Source of the DNA: Bacillota bacterium
GTDB lineage: Bacteria; Bacillota; UBA4882; UBA8346
Direction of reading: 5' to 3'
Assembly: GCA_023415835.1 (NCBI GenBank)
Contig: JAEZJK010000103.1
Location: 1 to 28,343, forward strand
DNA length: 28,343 nucleotides
Positions within the stretch are counted from its first letter, which is position 1, and every line of letters starts with the position of its first letter. A program made the position numbers and the translations under genes. Below the pieces are notes generated by a model. The model saw nothing but the letters and a program-made list of their open reading frames with translations, ran no database searches and was not told the origin of the DNA. This document shows, piece by piece, positions 25,555 through 28,343 of this stretch.

Positions 25555-25766
25555 TCAATATAGCTAAGTGAAGGCTAACAGAAGCGTTCGGAGTTAAGAA
25601 GCCTTGGGACAGTAAAAAAATCTTAGAACGATTTTTGGATTGCTGCAAAGGAATGCTTTCAATTTATTGGCTCTTGCTTTAGCACGATAGGCAATGGCTC
25701 CATCATTAATAATGTCTCCTAATTCCTGACTTCAGACTACTTTTAAACAGACCGGGGGCGATCGCA
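25555..25766. other. 212-base spacer inside the kinase/regulator pair
   Basis: YesM and YesN genes usually abut, but here 212 bases intervene. They include AAAAATC (25617-25623) and GATTTTT (25631-25637) as a weak hairpin. On the minus strand there is an open frame reading ELGDIINDGAIAYRAKARAN with no ribosome binding site. It looks like an inserted non-coding or dispersed-repeat sequence; there is no second copy in the window. Confidence 0.4.
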
Positions 25767-26555
25767 CTGTACAAAGCTTTGATCATTGATGATGAAAAAC
25801 CGGTCCGCCAAGGGATAACGGCGCTCGGCCATTGGGAGGAGTATGGCGTTACCCAATTGTTCGAGGCAATGGAGGGCGAAACCGGATTGGACTTACTCCG
25901 GGTGCGGCAGCCGGAGATCGTGCTCGTGGATATGAAGATGCCGAAGATGGATGGGTCGTGATTTCTGGAGATAGCCCGTCAAGAGTTTCCACAGGTAAAA
26001 TACATCGTAGTCAGCGGTTATGACGATTTTGAATATACCAAGCAGGCAATTAAGGCCAAGGTTTTGGATTATTTATTGAAACCGGTAATCGAATCGGAAC
26101 TGAACGAAGTTTTGGCGCTGGCAGTAACCGAATTGACCGGGGAAAAGGAACGTTTAGGAGAACGGAACGGACCTAACTTTATGGAATTTAAAAGAAGTTT
26201 AATGGCTTCGGATAAACGAAATTTAGCCGAGATCAAAGAGTATATCGAGGGCCACTTTGACCGGGACCTCAAGTTGAGTTTTTTTGCAGAGCGTTATTAT
26301 TTAAGCAAAGAGTATCTTTCCAAATTATTCAGAGAAGAATTCGGTTTTACGATTTATGAATATATACTCAAAGTGCGGATGGAAAAAGCGAAAGAACTGC
26401 TTTCCGATCCGGAAGTGAAGGTGTTGACGGTCTCCGTCTATGTGGGGTATCAGGATAACAACTATTTCAGCAGGGCGTTCAAGACTTATTACGGAGTTTC
26501 ACCGACGGAGTACCGGGAAGGGGTTTTGAACTTGCGCCAAAATTTTAAGTTTTAA
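25767..26555 (+). pseudogene. YesN-type response regulator, AraC output, nonsense codon
   Basis: The expected N-terminus (x-YKALIIDDEKPVRQGI) starts at 25767 where the codon is CTG, preceded by GGGGGCG; the next usable start is TTG at 25779, inside the first beta strand. The receiver domain has D8, D9 and the phospho-acceptor D55 (VLVDMKMPKMDG). An in-frame TGA at 25959-25961 (codon 65) interrupts it, after which the same frame continues as FLEIARQEFPQVKYIVVSG and DYLLKPV. A short linker leads to an intact AraC-type double helix-turn-helix (LSFFAERYYLSKEYLSKLF, YFSRAFKTYYGVSPTEYR). Repaired length is 262 residues. Other genes here use TGA as a normal stop, so this is a nonsense mutation or base error, not recoding. 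Confidence 0.85.
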
Positions 26556-26683
26556 GGTCGAAAGTCTTTTGTCCTCTTAAATTAGTTGTAACTCAAGACT
26601 ATCTTATCAATGGGCTTGGCTTTTGGACTTGCCTTAGTTTTGAGGAGAATGCTGAATAAACAAATTTCATTTTTTTTAAGATA

Positions 26684-26729
26684 ACTGTTCAGTTTATTCC
26701 ATTTCAATCTGAACGGTTTATTTTATAAT
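26684..26729 (+). promoter_or_regulatory. Inverted repeat and -10 before the solute-binding protein gene
   Basis: ACTGTTCAG (26684-26692) and CTGAACGGT (26709-26717) are inverted copies with one mismatch and a 16-base spacer. A perfect TATAAT (26724-26729) follows 6 bases later; no good -35 is seen, as in activator-dependent promoters. A plausible binding site for the AraC-type regulator encoded upstream. Confidence 0.5.
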
Positions 26730-26773
26730 GAAACAAGAGGGTATTTGTCCGAGAAAAATGGAGGAGGGGGAAG

Positions 26774-28008
26774 ATGAAACGCAAGTCATTGATAGTTAGA
26801 ATCGGTTTTTTGCTGTTAGTAATCTTGGCTCTGTTAGCTAGCGGTATAAGCAACGCCAAGGAAGAAACGGCCACCATCAAGATTCTCCAATACGCTCCGG
26901 AAATGACTGAAGCCATGAACGATATGGCTCGGGAGTTTCATAAGCAGTTTCCCAATTTGAATCTGGAGTTCACTATTTTACAAACTGATTATTTTCCGGT
27001 CTTGAAAGCCAGGCTCAATTCGGGAGATCTGCCGGATGTGTTTATGTCCAACGCCTATCTTCACAATGAAGTCTACCAGGATTATTGGTATGATCTGACC
27101 AAAGAACCTTTCATGAAAAACGTTGAGCCGCCGCATTGGCCGGAGTGAAATGGAACGGTAAAATTACCGGTTTTCCCTTTATCATGCAAGCCTACTCGTT
27201 CATTTATAACAAGAAAGTCTTTGCCGACGCCGGGATTACCAAACTGCCCCGTACCTATAATGAATATGCAGCGGCCTGTGAACAATTGAAGCAAAAAGGG
27301 ATTACCCCATTCGGGATCGGCTATCGCGAGTGGTGGGTTCTGGAGCAGACCATGACCAACCTCTTCGGTCAGGTCAAAGGGGATTATGGTAAGTTATTTG
27401 CCGATCTGAACAGCAATAAAAAACAATTCTCCAAGTTGAATGAGGTAAAAAGCGTTTTTGACTGGATAGATTTGACGGTCAAATATGGGGAAGACAAACC
27501 TTTGGAAACCGACTTTAACGCCCAATGCGCTTTGATTGCCAATGGGAAAGTCGGCATGATTCACCAGGGAACTTGGGCCGAGGGAGCCATTAAGGGAGTC
27601 AATCCCAAAGCCGATCTTGGTTTCCTGCTGGTTTCGACCGACAATAACCCGGCCAACGCGGGATTGATGGTGGACTCTAATATTACTTACCGGCTCGTCA
27701 AACAGTCCAAGAATTTGAAGGCCGCTTTGAAGTGGCTGGAGTGGGTGATCACTTCGGATTATGGCAAACGGTTTGTTCCGGAAAAAACAAGCCAGATCTC
27801 AACCATTAAAGGGGTCCCGTTCCCCCAAGCCCAACTGGCCGAGGAGATGGTGAAGTCTATGAAAACCGCCAAAGCTTATCCGTGGCTGAAAGGATACTGG
27901 CCCGAAGGCTGTGAGATGCAGCTGCCGACGGTGCTCCAGGCTTATGTGGCCAAGAGCAAGACCAAGGAACAGACTCTGGCTGACCACTTCATTTACCACC
28001 GAATATGA
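26774..28008 (+). pseudogene. ABC sugar transporter solute-binding protein, frameshifted and 3'-truncated
   Basis: ATG at 26774 after GGAGGAGGGGG. Residues 1-28 are a signal peptide (LLLVILALLASGISNA) without a lipobox Cys. The family 1 extracellular solute-binding fold follows (IKILQYAPEMTEAMNDMARE, SGDLPDVFMSNAYLHN). The frame ends at TGA 27146-27148; one missing base near 27128-27134 restores VEP-ALAGVKWNGKITGFP and the rest of the protein (YSFIYNKKVFADAGITKLP, IANGKVGMIHQGTWAEGA). Repaired length about 411 residues. The last residues (HFIYHRI) are encoded by alien sequence from a GH31 gene, so the native end and the permease genes are missing. Expected role: capture of oligosaccharides, probably alpha-xylosides, outside the membrane. 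Confidence 0.88.
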
Positions 28009-28222
28009 CGAACAGACCGTCAATCATTTCATCGACGGGATGATCGAACGGGATCTGCCATTGGCTGTCTTTCATTTCGACTGTTTTTGGATGAAGGAGT
28101 ATCATTGGTGCGATTTCCAGTGGGATCGGCGGGTTTTTCCCGACCCTCGGGGGATACTGGCGCGGTTGAAGGAGAAAGGGTTGAAGATCTGTGTCTGGAT
28201 CAACCCTTATATCGCCCAACGT
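27974..28222 (+). pseudogene. Internal fragment of a GH31 alpha-xylosidase (YicI-like)
   Basis: In a frame different from the solute-binding protein, 83 codons read LWLTTSFTTEYDEQTV, FHFDCFWMKEYHWCDF and KGLKICVWINPYIAQR. From memory this matches E. coli alpha-xylosidase YicI closely over the segment just before the catalytic nucleophile region, including HFDCFWM. Both ends are abrupt: the 5' half of the gene is absent, and after AQR (28222) the sequence diverges to the IS-like DNA. No start codon or ribosome binding site serves this frame. It is a relic of an enzyme that removes xylose from alpha-xylosides, encoded downstream of its transporter in an intact locus. Confidence 0.85.
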
Positions 28223-28343
28223 CAGAATGTGTGAAAACCAGAAATATCGAGGTAAAATATGGTATAATTATACTATAATGGGATGGGAAAAGAAACAACC
28301 TAAGGAGTAAATTAGCATGGGATACATTCAAGGAATAGACCGG
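28223..28343 (+). mobile_element. Left end of an IS1182-like insertion sequence (partial)
   Basis: GH31 similarity stops at 28222 and is followed by an AT-rich leader with two TATAAT boxes (28263-28268 and 28274-28279), a ribosome binding site and the start of a transposase. The boundary is inferred from the loss of GH31 similarity, and terminal repeats cannot be verified because the element runs out of the window. Confidence 0.65.
28317..28343 (+). CDS. IS1182-family transposase, first nine codons
   Basis: ATG at 28317 follows AAGGAG (28302-28307). The nine visible residues are MGYIQGIDR, which fit the typical beginning M-x-Y-I-Q-G-x-D-R of IS1182-family transposases in Bacillota. The rest lies beyond the window. 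The short length limits certainty, but the position within an interrupted GH31 gene supports a transposase. Confidence 0.65.

Noticed and set aside
25959..25961. TGA as selenocysteine or recoded codon in the response regulator
   Set aside because: The position is a variable residue of the receiver domain, no SECIS-like hairpin is evident right after it, and TGA ends several intact genes here (for example 9240 and 14199).

Overview
The window looks like a chromosomal segment of an anaerobic Gram-positive bacterium (Bacillota, Clostridia-like; genus not assignable). Reasons: strong AGGAGG-type ribosome binding sites, frequent GTG/TTG starts, a GSI-alpha glutamine synthetase, an oxygen-sensitive-looking split glutamate synthase rich in Fe-S clusters, and a YesM/YesN-type two-component pair. 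There are no tRNA, rRNA or CRISPR features.

Layout. (1) 1-4.3 kb is AT-rich accessory DNA: a truncated gene of unknown function at the left edge, a secreted two-domain protein, a 0.7 kb gene-poor stretch with an inverted repeat, 21-bp tandem repeats and a GyrI-like gene stub, and two tandem paralogous four-helix membrane proteins, the first with a 1-nt frameshift. (2) 4.3-9.6 kb: a YyaL/DUF255 thioredoxin-domain protein, a short promoter-to-terminator unit that may be a small RNA, a dispersed-repeat-like palindrome, a three-gene ABC-2 export system, and a small membrane protein. (3) 9.8-12.7 kb: a ROK sugar kinase convergent with a CE2-type SGNH esterase, and a GntR/FCD regulator. (4) 13.1-21.6 kb: a nitrogen-assimilation cluster. 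The glutamate synthase is split into amidotransferase, FMN/Fe-S synthase core, polyferredoxin, FAD/NAD oxidoreductase and GXGXG domain proteins, followed by glnA and then asnB. Its upstream region carries three consecutive palindromes around a sigma-A-like promoter, facing the GntR gene. Together these genes would make glutamine, glutamate and asparagine from ammonia. (5) 21.7-22.9 kb: an MFS transporter. (6) 23.3-28.3 kb: a nucleoside deaminase followed by a broken sugar-utilization locus: sensor kinase (frameshift), AraC-type response regulator (CTG at the expected start, in-frame TGA), solute-binding protein (frameshift) joined to an internal piece of a GH31 alpha-xylosidase, which is itself interrupted by the start of an IS1182-like element.

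The main point for a second look is the concentration of lesions in region 6. It reads as stepwise decay of an alpha-xyloside uptake locus (point lesions, a microhomology deletion, an IS insertion). Two of the three single-base losses in the window lie in homopolymers, so sequencing error is a live alternative for those. The second is the palindrome array in front of the glutamate synthase operon and the two RNA-level arrangements around glnA: a hairpin between the Shine-Dalgarno sequence and the start codon, and a strong terminator directly before asnB. I see no clearly new defence or mobile system; the possibly undescribed items are the 4-TM paralog pair, the 6.4 kb RNA unit and the 21-bp repeat array.
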